Source: Pseudaquabacterium terrae
Lineage (GTDB): Bacteria > Pseudomonadota > Gammaproteobacteria > Burkholderiales > Burkholderiaceae_C
Direction: 5' to 3'
DNA length: 36,718 nucleotides
NCBI RefSeq assembly: GCF_013266755.1
Contig: NZ_JABRWJ010000024.1
Coordinates: forward strand, 1-36,718
Below, one piece after another: positions 8,521 through 15,130 of this stretch. Made by a program: the position numbers and the translations under genes. The notes beneath the pieces are model-generated. The model did no database searches and was not told where the DNA came from. It worked only from the letters and a program-made list of their open reading frames with translations. Each line of letters starts with the position of its first letter. Within the stretch, counting starts at the first letter, position 1.

Positions 8521-9426
8521 ATGGATGCGACGAAGACCCCGCCTGCGCACTGGAGCTACGGCGAGAAGCCGGCGCTCGCCGGCGCTGACGCCGCGCCCAA
8601 GGCCGGCAAGGCCGCCGCCGAGGGCGTGCAAAGCGTGCGCCGGGCGGTGACCGTGCTCAACGTGTTGGGCAGCTTCGGTCGCACCGGCGCCTCGGTGGCC
8701 AAGATCTCGCAGCTCAGCCAGCTGCACAAGGCCACCGCGCACCGCATCCTCGGCGCACTGCTCGGCGAAGGCCTGGTGGAGCAGGACCCGTCATCCAGGA
8801 ACTACCGCCTCGGCGCACGCATCTCGGTGCTCAATGCGCTGATGGGGCAGCAGTTCGACCTGCGCATCGTCGGCCAGCAGGTGCTGGACCGCCTGGCCGA
8901 AGCGACCGGGGACGCGATCTACCTGGGCGTTCGAACCCACTTCGACGGGCTGTGCCTCGACCTGCGCGAGGGTGAACACAAGGTTCCCGTGCTGCGCCTG
9001 CGGCCGAACGAATGCTGGCCGCTGGGCATCGGCGCCTTCAGCATCGCCCTGATCGCCTTCCTGCCCGACGAGGAGGTGGACGCGATCATCGAGCACAACG
9101 CGCGCTACCTGGGCGCGCAGCGGGACATCACGCCGAGCTACATCCGGCAGCAGGTCGACAGCACCCGCGCATGCGGCCATGCGGCGAGCCGCAACCTGGG
9201 CAACCTGGGCATGGCGGCCGTTGCCGTGCCGGTGTTCGATCCGCTGTGGCGCCCGATCGCCTCCTTGTGCATCACGACCACGCTGGAAAGGCTCTCCGCC
9301 GAGCGCGAGAAGGAGCTCGTGAACCTGCTGTGGGCCGAATCGCGCGCCATCACGACGAACTGGTGCGAGCTGGGCGGCTTCTCGCGCCCCATCACCTGGC
9401 GCAAGGGGCTGGCAAGCTCGATCTAG
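8521..9426 (+). CDS. IclR family transcriptional regulator
   Basis: A 301-residue IclR regulator. Residues about 37-98 form the winged helix (VQSVRRAVTVLNVLGSFG, then ISQLSQLHKATAHRILGALLGEGLVEQD and NYRLG). The C-terminal effector domain runs from about residue 115 to 290 (DAIYLGVRTHFDGLCLDLREG, then GMAAVAVPVFDP and IASLCITTT). Lying divergent to the flavin reductase/ligase/thiolase operon, it is the likely regulator of that operon and responds to a pathway acid or CoA ester. The ATG at 8521 is chosen because the family domain starts soon after; the Shine-Dalgarno is weak and the frame stays open upstream to 8212, so the start is less certain than the family. Its stop overlaps that of the thioesterase gene in one CTAG. 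Confidence 0.9.
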   Translation: MDATKTPPAHWSYGEKPALAGADAAPKAGKAAAEGVQSVRRAVTVLNVLGSFGRTGASVAKISQLSQLHKATAHRILGALLGEGLVEQDPSSRNYRLGARISVLNALMGQQFDLRIVGQQVLDRLAEATGDAIYLGVRTHFDGLCLDLREGEHKVPVLRLRPNECWPLGIGAFSIALIAFLPDEEVDAIIEHNARYLGAQRDITPSYIRQQVDSTRACGHAASRNLGNLGMAAVAVPVFDPLWRPIASLCITTTLERLSAEREKELVNLLWAESRAITTNWCELGGFSRPITWRKGLASSI

Positions 9427-9836
9427 GCGCCGGCCTGGCGCAGCGCCTCGCGCTTGGCCGCGAGCCGATCGATGGTCCGGGCGCTGTCGACGACGAAGCG
9501 CGTGTGCCGGCCACGAGCGATCTCTTCCACCGCGTCGCGGACCGTGAACGCGAAGCTCACGCGCCGGCCTTGCACGCCATCGATGCGGACGTCGATGCGC
9601 ACGCGCGCACCGAGCGGCGTGGCGCCGACATGGTCGATCAGCACCTGCGTGCCGACCGAGTTCTCGCCCGGGTCGAGGTGCGGCAGCAGCGCCTCGTGGC
9701 ATGCGTACTCCATGTCGTGCACCACGCTGGGCGTCGCGTACACCCTGGCGGCCGGCCCCATGAACGTGATGCAGCGGTGCTCATCGACCGTGACGTGCTT
9801 CGTGAAGGTCGGAGCGGCAGACAGGGAAGGCTTCAT
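9423..9836 (-). CDS. FlK-like hotdog thioesterase
   Basis: A 137-residue hotdog-fold thioesterase. The sequence follows fluoroacetyl-CoA thioesterase FlK along its length: VVHDMEYACHEALLPHLDPGENSVGT, IDHVGATPLGARV, and GRRVSFAFTVRDAVEEIARGRHTR. The residues matching the FlK catalytic triad Thr42-Glu50-His76 are T35, E43 and H69, with identical spacing of 8 and 26. The likely reaction is hydrolysis of a small acyl-CoA; nothing here proves fluoroacetyl-CoA as substrate, and such homologues are found outside fluoroacetate producers. The ATG at 9836 is used; a TTG nine bases upstream is possible. It is divergent from the MFS transporter gene across an operator-like site, and convergent with the IclR gene. 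Confidence 0.85.
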   Translation of the reverse strand: MKPSLSAAPTFTKHVTVDEHRCITFMGPAARVYATPSVVHDMEYACHEALLPHLDPGENSVGTQVLIDHVGATPLGARVRIDVRIDGVQGRRVSFAFTVRDAVEEIARGRHTRFVVDSARTIDRLAAKREALRQAGA

Positions 9837-9870
9837 GCGGGTCAACCCTTATGATGTGCATCAAGGATGC

Positions 9871-9886
9871 TACTAGTATATTAGTA
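9871..9886. promoter_or_regulatory. Operator-like inverted repeat, site 1 (probable GntR target)
   Basis: TACTAGTATATTAGTA is palindromic except for one mismatched pair (G with T). It lies in the AT-rich gap between the divergent thioesterase and MFS genes, 37 bases before the MFS start. Similar sequences occur at 12138-12156 and 14135-14153. Compared over 19 bases, this site and the third agree at 15 positions. A GntR/FCD regulator gene lies two genes away, and such regulators bind short palindromes of this size. Confidence 0.55.
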
Positions 9887-9922
9887 GTGCAGCAGTTGAA
9901 TCGCACGTAAGGAGCAATCTCG

Positions 9923-11305
9923 ATGAACACGACAGTCGGTGGCCTCCACCGTCCATCGGTGGCAGCGCGTCTCGAACGCCTGCCGATGACCCGCTACCAG
10001 CGCATGCTGTTCGCGATCATCGCGACGGCCTGGTTCTTCGATTCGATGGACCTGGGGCTCATGACTTTCGTGCTCGGCTCGATCAAGGCCGAGTTCGGGC
10101 TGAGCGCGGTGCAGACCGGGCTGCTGGCGAGCTCCAGCTTTGCCGGCATGTTCCTCGGCGCCGCGACGGCCGGCATGCTGGCCGACAAGTTCGGGCGCAA
10201 GCCGGTGTTCCAGCTCAGCATGATCTTCTGGGGCGTCGGCAGCCTGATGTGCGGCCTGGCGCAGAACGTCGACCAGCTGATGGCCTGGCGCATCGTGCTC
10301 GGCTTCGGCATGGGCATGGAGTTCCCGATCGGCCTGGCGATGGTGTCCGAGATCGTGCCGGCCGTGAGCCGCGGGCGCTACGTCGCGATCCTCGAAGGTT
10401 TCTGGCCGCTTGGCTTCATTGCTGCCGGCATCACCGCCTACCTGTGCCTGCCGCTGATCGGCTGGCGCGGCCTCTTCATCGCGCTGTCGCTGCCGGCGGT
10501 GTTCGTGTTCGTCGTGCGGCGCTGGGTGCCGGAGTCTCCGCGCTGGCTGGAGGACGCGGGCCGCACGCTGGAGGCCGACGCCGTGACCAGCCGTTTCGAG
10601 CAGCGCGTGCTCGCCGCCTCGGGCCGGCAGGCGCTGCCGCCGGTGGCGTTCAGCGCGGCCGCGCCGCAGCCCAGGGCCTCGCGCGGCACGCTGTTCGCCG
10701 AGCTGTTCAAGGGTGTGTATGCCAGGCGCACGCTGATGCTGTGGGCGCTGTGGCTGTTCGCGCTGCTCGGCTACTACGGGTTGACCACCTGGCTCGGTGC
10801 ACTGCTGCAGCAGGCCGGCTACGCGGTGACGAAGTCGGTGCTGTACACGGTGTTGATCTCGCTGGCCGGCATCCCGGGCTTCATCTTCTCGGCCTGGCTG
10901 CTCGAAGCCTGGGGCCGCAAGCCGACCTGCGTGCTGATGCTGGTGGGCAGCGCGGCGGCTGCGTACCTCTACGGCCAGGCCGCCGCCACGCAGGCGCCGG
11001 TATCGCAGCTGATCATGGCGGGCCTGGCGATGCAGTTCTTCCTGTTCGGCATGTGGTCGGTGCTGTACGCCTACACGCCGGAGCTGTACCCGACCCGCTC
11101 GCGCGCCACCGGCGCCGGCTTCGCGTCGTCGATCGGCCGCATCGGCTCGCTGGCCGGGCCGTACATCGTCGGCGTGCTGCTGCCGATCACCGGCCAGGCC
11201 GGCATCTTCACGCTCGGTGCCGCCTCGTTCGTCGTCGCAGCGCTGGTGGTGCTGCTGCTCGGCGCGGAGACCAAGGGCCAGTCGCTCGAGCAGCTGTCGG
11301 GTTGA
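9923..11305 (+). CDS. MFS transporter (organic/aromatic acid:H+ symporter-like)
   Basis: A 460-residue inner membrane protein with about 12 transmembrane segments. It has the MFS signature between TM2 and TM3 (GMLADKFGRKP), an acidic residue in TM1 (FFDSMDLGLMTF) as in acid:H+ symporters, FGMGMEFPIGLAMVSEI in TM4 and PESPRWL after TM6. The sugar/aromatic-acid-symporter branch fits best, so it probably imports a carboxylate. The start is firm: AAGGAG at 9909-9914 precedes the ATG at 9923. It is preceded by operator-like site 1 and convergent with the GntR gene, which suggests control by that regulator and uptake of the substrate degraded by the genes from 12133 on. Confidence 0.92.
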   Translation: MNTTVGGLHRPSVAARLERLPMTRYQRMLFAIIATAWFFDSMDLGLMTFVLGSIKAEFGLSAVQTGLLASSSFAGMFLGAATAGMLADKFGRKPVFQLSMIFWGVGSLMCGLAQNVDQLMAWRIVLGFGMGMEFPIGLAMVSEIVPAVSRGRYVAILEGFWPLGFIAAGITAYLCLPLIGWRGLFIALSLPAVFVFVVRRWVPESPRWLEDAGRTLEADAVTSRFEQRVLAASGRQALPPVAFSAAAPQPRASRGTLFAELFKGVYARRTLMLWALWLFALLGYYGLTTWLGALLQQAGYAVTKSVLYTVLISLAGIPGFIFSAWLLEAWGRKPTCVLMLVGSAAAAYLYGQAAATQAPVSQLIMAGLAMQFFLFGMWSVLYAYTPELYPTRSRATGAGFASSIGRIGSLAGPYIVGVLLPITGQAGIFTLGAASFVVAALVVLLLGAETKGQSLEQLSG

Positions 11306-11387
11306 AGCTCAGGCGGCGCCGGGCCGTTCCCAAGCCGACTGAATGCCCCTCGGGGGCCGCGAACGAAGTGAGCTGGGGGCTGACATG
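11306..11387. repeat. GC-rich hairpin repeat between convergent MFS and GntR genes
   Basis: The gap holds GCCCC (11345-11349) paired with GGGGC (11353-11357) over a short loop, followed by a further G run near 11375-11380 (GCTGGGGGC). C-run/G-run elements of this style recur at 24777-24804 and 30213-30247. It sits where two converging genes end, so it could serve as a bidirectional terminator, although no T-run follows. I read it as a Comamonadaceae-style intergenic repeat; that is inference. Confidence 0.4.
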
Positions 11388-12119
11388 TCAGCGATCGCCG
11401 AGAACCGTGGCGCGCGTGTAGTGCTCGATGTTGTCGATCAGCTTGTCGAGCGCGTGGCCCGCAGCGTCCGCGTCGGCCTTGGCGACCGCGGTGGCCACTG
11501 CGGCATGCAGCTTGGCCATCTCCGGCATGTCGGGCGACTGCTTGTAGTGCATGTACCAGAAGCGCCGCGACAGGCCGTGCAGCAGCCGCATGGCGCCTTC
11601 GGCGAACTCGTTGCGCGCGGCGGCCAGGCACAGTTCGTTGAACTCGCGGTCGGCGCGGATGAAGGCGACGTCGTCGTTCTTCGCCGCGGCGCCGACGAAG
11701 TCCCGGGCCAGCCGCGCGAAGCGCTGGCGTTCGGTGTCGCTGGCGCGGCGTGCGGCGCTGCGGCAGACCAGGCGCTCGATCTCGCGCCGGGTCTCCAGCA
11801 GCTTCAGCTGCTTGTTCAGGTCGACCGCTGCCACCAGCAGCCCCCGCTGCGGCAGCACGACGATCAGGTGCTCGCGCGCCAGGCGCTGGATCGCCTCGCG
11901 GATCGGCGTGCGGCCGATGCCGGTCATCTCGGCCAGCTGCTGCTCGGAGACGACGGCACCCGGCGGCAGGCGCAGCGTGACGATCGCCTCCTCGAGCATC
12001 TCGTACGCCATGTCGGTCAGCTTGGCTTTCGGTTCGAGCAGCGGCGCGTCGTCTGCCGGCGCGGCGGCGCGCGGCGCCGGGGGGCGGATCGGTGCCGTGC
12101 TGCGCTTGCGGGTGGCCAT
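11388..12119 (-). CDS. GntR family transcriptional regulator, FCD (FadR/VanR) subfamily
   Basis: A 243-residue regulator. After a Pro/Ala-rich tail of about 35 residues comes the GntR winged helix (YEMLEEAIVTLRLPPGAVVSEQQLAEMTGIGRTPIREAIQRL, about 39-80, with VVLPQRGLLVA as wing). The rest is an all-helical FCD effector domain with the metal-ligand pattern DREFNELCLAAARN, then a histidine in KLHAAV and another in NIEHYTRA. It is divergent from the hydrolase-ADH operon and convergent with the MFS gene. Three similar operator-like sites near the MFS, hydrolase and hydroxylase starts make it the likely local repressor, responding to a carboxylate. The site at 12138-12156 lies just upstream of its own start, so autoregulation is likely. 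Confidence 0.92.
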   Translation of the reverse strand: MATRKRSTAPIRPPAPRAAAPADDAPLLEPKAKLTDMAYEMLEEAIVTLRLPPGAVVSEQQLAEMTGIGRTPIREAIQRLAREHLIVVLPQRGLLVAAVDLNKQLKLLETRREIERLVCRSAARRASDTERQRFARLARDFVGAAAKNDDVAFIRADREFNELCLAAARNEFAEGAMRLLHGLSRRFWYMHYKQSPDMPEMAKLHAAVATAVAKADADAAGHALDKLIDNIEHYTRATVLGDR

Positions 12120-12132
12120 CAGGAGGAACTCC

Positions 12133-12891
12133 GTGAATTCAACTGACATACTAACTGACGACGTGCTCGACATCGAGTGCCTCGGCCGCGGCCCGCGGGT
12201 GCTGGCGCTGCACGGCATCCAGGGCACGCGTGCCGCCTGGCTGCCGGTGGCGCGGCGGCTTGCGGCGCACGCCCGCTTCGTGCTGCCGAACCTGCGCGGG
12301 CGCGGCCGTGCGCCGCGCGGCAGGGGCCCCGGCGACTACACGCTGGACGCCTACGCCGGCGATGCCGCGGCGGCGATCGAGCGCCATGCCGCCGGCGCGC
12401 CGTACTTCCTGGCCGGCTGGAGCATGGGCGTGTCGGTGGCACTCGCACTGCTGGACCGCCGGCCCGAGCTGCGGCCGGCCGGGCTGATCCTGCTGTCGGG
12501 CACGCCCTGTCTGGCGCAGGCGCGCTGGTTCGACGGCGAGGGCGCCGCGCTGCTGGCCGCGGTCGCCGCGCGCGAGCATCGGCTCGGCCTGCTGCAGGCT
12601 GCCGACCACGACGCCGTCGCCTTCACCTGGCGCGCGATATGCCTCACCGACCAGCGCCCGCTGCTGCCACGCATCGATGGCCCGGCGCTGCTGCTGCACG
12701 GCAGCGCCGACACCGACTCGCCGCACGAGCATGCGCGCTGGCTCGCCGAGGGCCTTCCGCAGGCGCGGCTGGTGACGCTGGCCGGTGCCGGCCACGCGCT
12801 GCTGACCGAGCACACCGAGCGCGTCGCCGCGGAAATCGAATCCTTCCTCGCGCAACATGCGCGCCCCCCGAAAGACCCCCATGAGACCTGA
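12133..12891 (+). CDS. Alpha/beta hydrolase
   Basis: A 252-residue alpha/beta hydrolase, presumably cytoplasmic (no signal peptide). The oxyanion-hole region is LALHGIQGTRAAW, the nucleophile elbow is GWSMG (serine near residue 98), the acid is in LLHGSADTDSP and the base histidine in LAGAGHALL. A GTG start at 12133 is chosen because a strong AGGAGG (12121-12126) lies 6 bases upstream and there is no suitable ATG. The last codons overlap the alcohol dehydrogenase start (12881). Ester, lactone or C-C bond hydrolysis are all possible. With the neighbouring dehydrogenase it may release an alcohol from an ester and hand it on for oxidation. The operator-like site 2 lies within its first codons. 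Confidence 0.88.
   Translation: MNSTDILTDDVLDIECLGRGPRVLALHGIQGTRAAWLPVARRLAAHARFVLPNLRGRGRAPRGRGPGDYTLDAYAGDAAAAIERHAAGAPYFLAGWSMGVSVALALLDRRPELRPAGLILLSGTPCLAQARWFDGEGAALLAAVAAREHRLGLLQAADHDAVAFTWRAICLTDQRPLLPRIDGPALLLHGSADTDSPHEHARWLAEGLPQARLVTLAGAGHALLTEHTERVAAEIESFLAQHARPPKDPHET
12138..12156. promoter_or_regulatory. Operator-like sequence, site 2 (probable GntR target)
   Basis: TTCAACTGACATACTAACT overlaps the first codons of the hydrolase gene and lies 18 bases upstream of the GntR start on the other strand. Against site 3 (TTCAACTGATATATTAGT) it shares TTCAACTGA exactly, then ATA and TA at the same positions. It is the least symmetrical of the three copies. Binding here could repress the GntR gene itself and block the hydrolase operon. 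Confidence 0.45.
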
Positions 12892-14143
12892 AGACCTGAT
12901 CCACTTCTGCCCGCCCGGCCGGCTGATCATCGGCTGCGGCACTCGCTCGACGCTGCCGCCACTGGTGCAGCGGCTCGGCCACCGCTGCGGCGTGTTCGTC
13001 ACCGACGCCTTCTTCACGCGCCACACGCCCTGGGTGCAGCAGTACCTCGATGCCGCCGCGGCGCTGGGCATCCGCACCGTGGTGTTCGACGGCGGCCTGC
13101 CCGACCCGACGACGACGCTGTGCGACGCAGCGACCGCGGCCTTGCGCGAGCAGCTCGCCGGCACCGCGCCCGACCACGTGATCGCGCTCGGCGGCGGCAG
13201 CAACATCGACCTGGCGAAGGCGCTGTGCCTGACGCTGACCGAAGGCCGGCCGGTGCGCGAATTCGTCGGCGACATCGGCGGCTGCCGGCCGCTGTCGCTG
13301 ATCGCGCTGCCGACCACCTCGGGCACCGGCTCGGAGGCGACGCCGGGCGCGATCCTGCTCGACCCGGGCAACGCGACCAAGGTGGCGGTGATGGACAACG
13401 CGCTGCGGCCTCAGGTGGCCTTGATCGACCCGGAGTTGAGCTTCACCTGCCCGCCGCGCGTGACGGCCGATGCCGGCATCGATGCCTTCACGCATGCGAT
13501 CGAGTCGCTGCTGACGATCGACTCGGCCGCCTATGACCGCACCGGCCACGTCGACCCGGGCTACAGCGGGCGCTCGTCGCTGACGATGATGTTCGCGCGC
13601 GAGGCGATCCGGCTGTGCATCGCGTACCTCGAGCGCGCTTACCGCGACGGCTGCGACACGACGGCGCGCATCGGCATGGCCTACGCCAGCGTCTACGCGG
13701 CGCTGTCGTACGGCAGCGCCGGGCTGAACGCGGTGCACGGCATCGCCTACGCGGTGGCCGGCCGCACGCACTGCAGCCACGGCAGCAGCAACGCGGTGAT
13801 GTTGCCCTACGTGCTGGACGCGCTGCGCGACGTGCGCCGGGTCGAGCTGCTGGAGGTGGCGCGCCTGTTCGGCCTGCCCGGCGACGACGCGGCGGCGCTC
13901 GCTGCGCTGCCGCAGGCGGTGCGCGGCCTGGTCGGCCGGCTCGGCATTCCCACCGACCTGCGCGGATTCGGCATCGAAACAAGTGAACTCGATGCGCTGG
14001 TGGCCGACGCGCTGGCCGTCACCCGCCTGGCGAAGGCGTTCCCGGTGGTCGACGTGGCGGGCTGCTATCGCGCGATCGTGCACGACGCGTTCGACGGCCG
14101 GCTGGCGGCCGACGATCGCCTTGAATTGGTAGCTTTCAACTGA
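12881..14143 (+). CDS. Iron-containing (group III) alcohol dehydrogenase
   Basis: A 420-residue member of the metal-dependent group III alcohol dehydrogenases, which interconvert alcohols and aldehydes, or hydroxy- and oxo-acids, with NAD(P). The dinucleotide motif is ALGGGSNIDLAKA (102-114) and the substrate loop is LPTTSGTGSEAT (143-154). Metal ligands match D201 and H205 (GIDAFTHAIES), H286 (AVHGIAYA) and H300 (CSHGSSNAVMLPYV). The C-terminal part ends GCYRAIVHDAFDGR. The ATG at 12881 overlaps the hydrolase stop (12889-12891); an in-frame ATG at 12857 would add eight residues. Operonic with the hydrolase, it probably oxidises the released hydroxy compound, or reduces an aldehyde. The last codons overlap operator-like site 3. 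Confidence 0.9.
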   Translation: MRPEDLIHFCPPGRLIIGCGTRSTLPPLVQRLGHRCGVFVTDAFFTRHTPWVQQYLDAAAALGIRTVVFDGGLPDPTTTLCDAATAALREQLAGTAPDHVIALGGGSNIDLAKALCLTLTEGRPVREFVGDIGGCRPLSLIALPTTSGTGSEATPGAILLDPGNATKVAVMDNALRPQVALIDPELSFTCPPRVTADAGIDAFTHAIESLLTIDSAAYDRTGHVDPGYSGRSSLTMMFAREAIRLCIAYLERAYRDGCDTTARIGMAYASVYAALSYGSAGLNAVHGIAYAVAGRTHCSHGSSNAVMLPYVLDALRDVRRVELLEVARLFGLPGDDAAALAALPQAVRGLVGRLGIPTDLRGFGIETSELDALVADALAVTRLAKAFPVVDVAGCYRAIVHDAFDGRLAADDRLELVAFN

Positions 14144-14149
14144 TATATT
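14121..14149 (+). promoter_or_regulatory. Probable sigma-70 promoter for the hydroxylase/lyase genes
   Basis: TTGAAT (14121-14126) and TATATT (14144-14149) are separated by exactly 17 bases, a good match to a housekeeping promoter. The -35 lies in the end of the alcohol dehydrogenase gene and the -10 sits inside operator-like site 3, so a bound regulator would cover it. Transcription would start near 14156, some 27 bases before the hydroxylase ATG. Confidence 0.6.
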
Positions 14150-14153
14150 AGTA
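14135..14153. promoter_or_regulatory. Operator-like inverted repeat, site 3 (probable GntR target)
   Basis: ACTGATATATTAGT (14139-14152) is palindromic but for one pair. Including flanks, it matches site 1 through TATATTAGTAG and site 2 through TTCAACTGA, so it links the two other copies. It overlaps the alcohol dehydrogenase stop codon and the -10 of the promoter proposed here. Part of it is coding sequence, so the resemblance could be partly chance. Confidence 0.55.
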
Positions 14154-14182
14154 GGATGCAAGTTGATCCAGGAGCGCCGACC

Positions 14183-15025
14183 ATGATGACCGAACGCCAA
14201 CGCCAGTTCCGCGAGCAGTACAAGGCCGACATCAGCCCCTTGTACAACGGCCTGCTGCACATCGCCGTGATCTACGGCGTCGGTGCGGCGGCGATCTGGT
14301 ACTGCACGGGACAGATGCGGTACGCCGGCTGGGAATGGCTGCTCGCGCTGCCGGTGTTCATCGCCGGCAACTTCGTCGAATGGTTCATGCACCGCCACGT
14401 GATGCACCGGCGCATCGACGTGTTCGCGCTGCGGGCGATCTACGAGCGCCACACGCGGCAGCACCACCAGTACTTCACCGATCTCGAGCCGACGATCGAC
14501 TCGACGCGCGAGTTCCGCATCGTGTTCTTCCCGTGGCGCGTGCTGATCACGCTGGGCGTCGGCGGCCTCGCGCTGGGCTGGCTGGCGGCGCAGGTCTTCA
14601 ATGCCAATGCCGGATACGTCGTGTTCGTCACGATGGTCGCGCAGTACCTGGTCTACGAGACCTTTCACTACTGCTGCCACGTGCACGACAACTGGTTCGT
14701 GCGCCACACGCCCTTCATCAACACGATCCGCCGACACCACACGGCGCACCACAACATGGGGATCATGATGAAGTACAACATGAACCTCACGTTCCCGATC
14801 GCCGACTGGTTCATGGGCACCACCGACCTGCGTCGCGGCCTGCTCGGCCACCTGTTCAACGGCTACAGCGAGAAGCACGTGAAGCAGGAGCTGAAGCCGA
14901 TCATCGCGAAGTTCCGCGACGACCACAGCCGCGTCACGCTCGACGGCCCGCAGCTGACCTTCCAGGAAGAGAGCGTGATGGTCGGCGGCGGCCGCAACGA
15001 AACGTGCGCAATGAGGGCGCAATGA
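14183..15025 (+). CDS. Fatty acid hydroxylase / sterol desaturase family membrane protein
   Basis: A 280-residue integral membrane di-iron enzyme of the fatty acid hydroxylase superfamily, which oxidises C-H bonds of lipophilic substrates with O2. Hydrophobic helices lie near residues 22-40, 50-66, 118-138 and 142-160. The histidine clusters are HRHVMH (70-75), ERHTRQHH (89-95), HYCCHVH (162-168) and RHHTAHHN (184-191), the family's metal-binding boxes. The ATG at 14183 is chosen for the GGAG 8 bases upstream; an in-frame ATG at 14156 lacks a site. It has its own promoter within operator-like site 3. The tail is odd: an 11-base unit (GCGCAATGAGG) is tandemly repeated at 15006-15027 and supplies the stop. 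Substrate unknown; its link to the lyase genes downstream is unusual. Confidence 0.88.
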   Translation: MMTERQRQFREQYKADISPLYNGLLHIAVIYGVGAAAIWYCTGQMRYAGWEWLLALPVFIAGNFVEWFMHRHVMHRRIDVFALRAIYERHTRQHHQYFTDLEPTIDSTREFRIVFFPWRVLITLGVGGLALGWLAAQVFNANAGYVVFVTMVAQYLVYETFHYCCHVHDNWFVRHTPFINTIRRHHTAHHNMGIMMKYNMNLTFPIADWFMGTTDLRRGLLGHLFNGYSEKHVKQELKPIIAKFRDDHSRVTLDGPQLTFQEESVMVGGGRNETCAMRAQ

Positions 15026-15130
15026 GGGCGCAATAACCCTTCGGCCAGCCGTACTGACAGCCGATCGACAGCGTCGATCGAAATCATCCGCTCCCACGCC
15101 GCTCCCTTCGGCGGCGAGGAGACAGATCTC

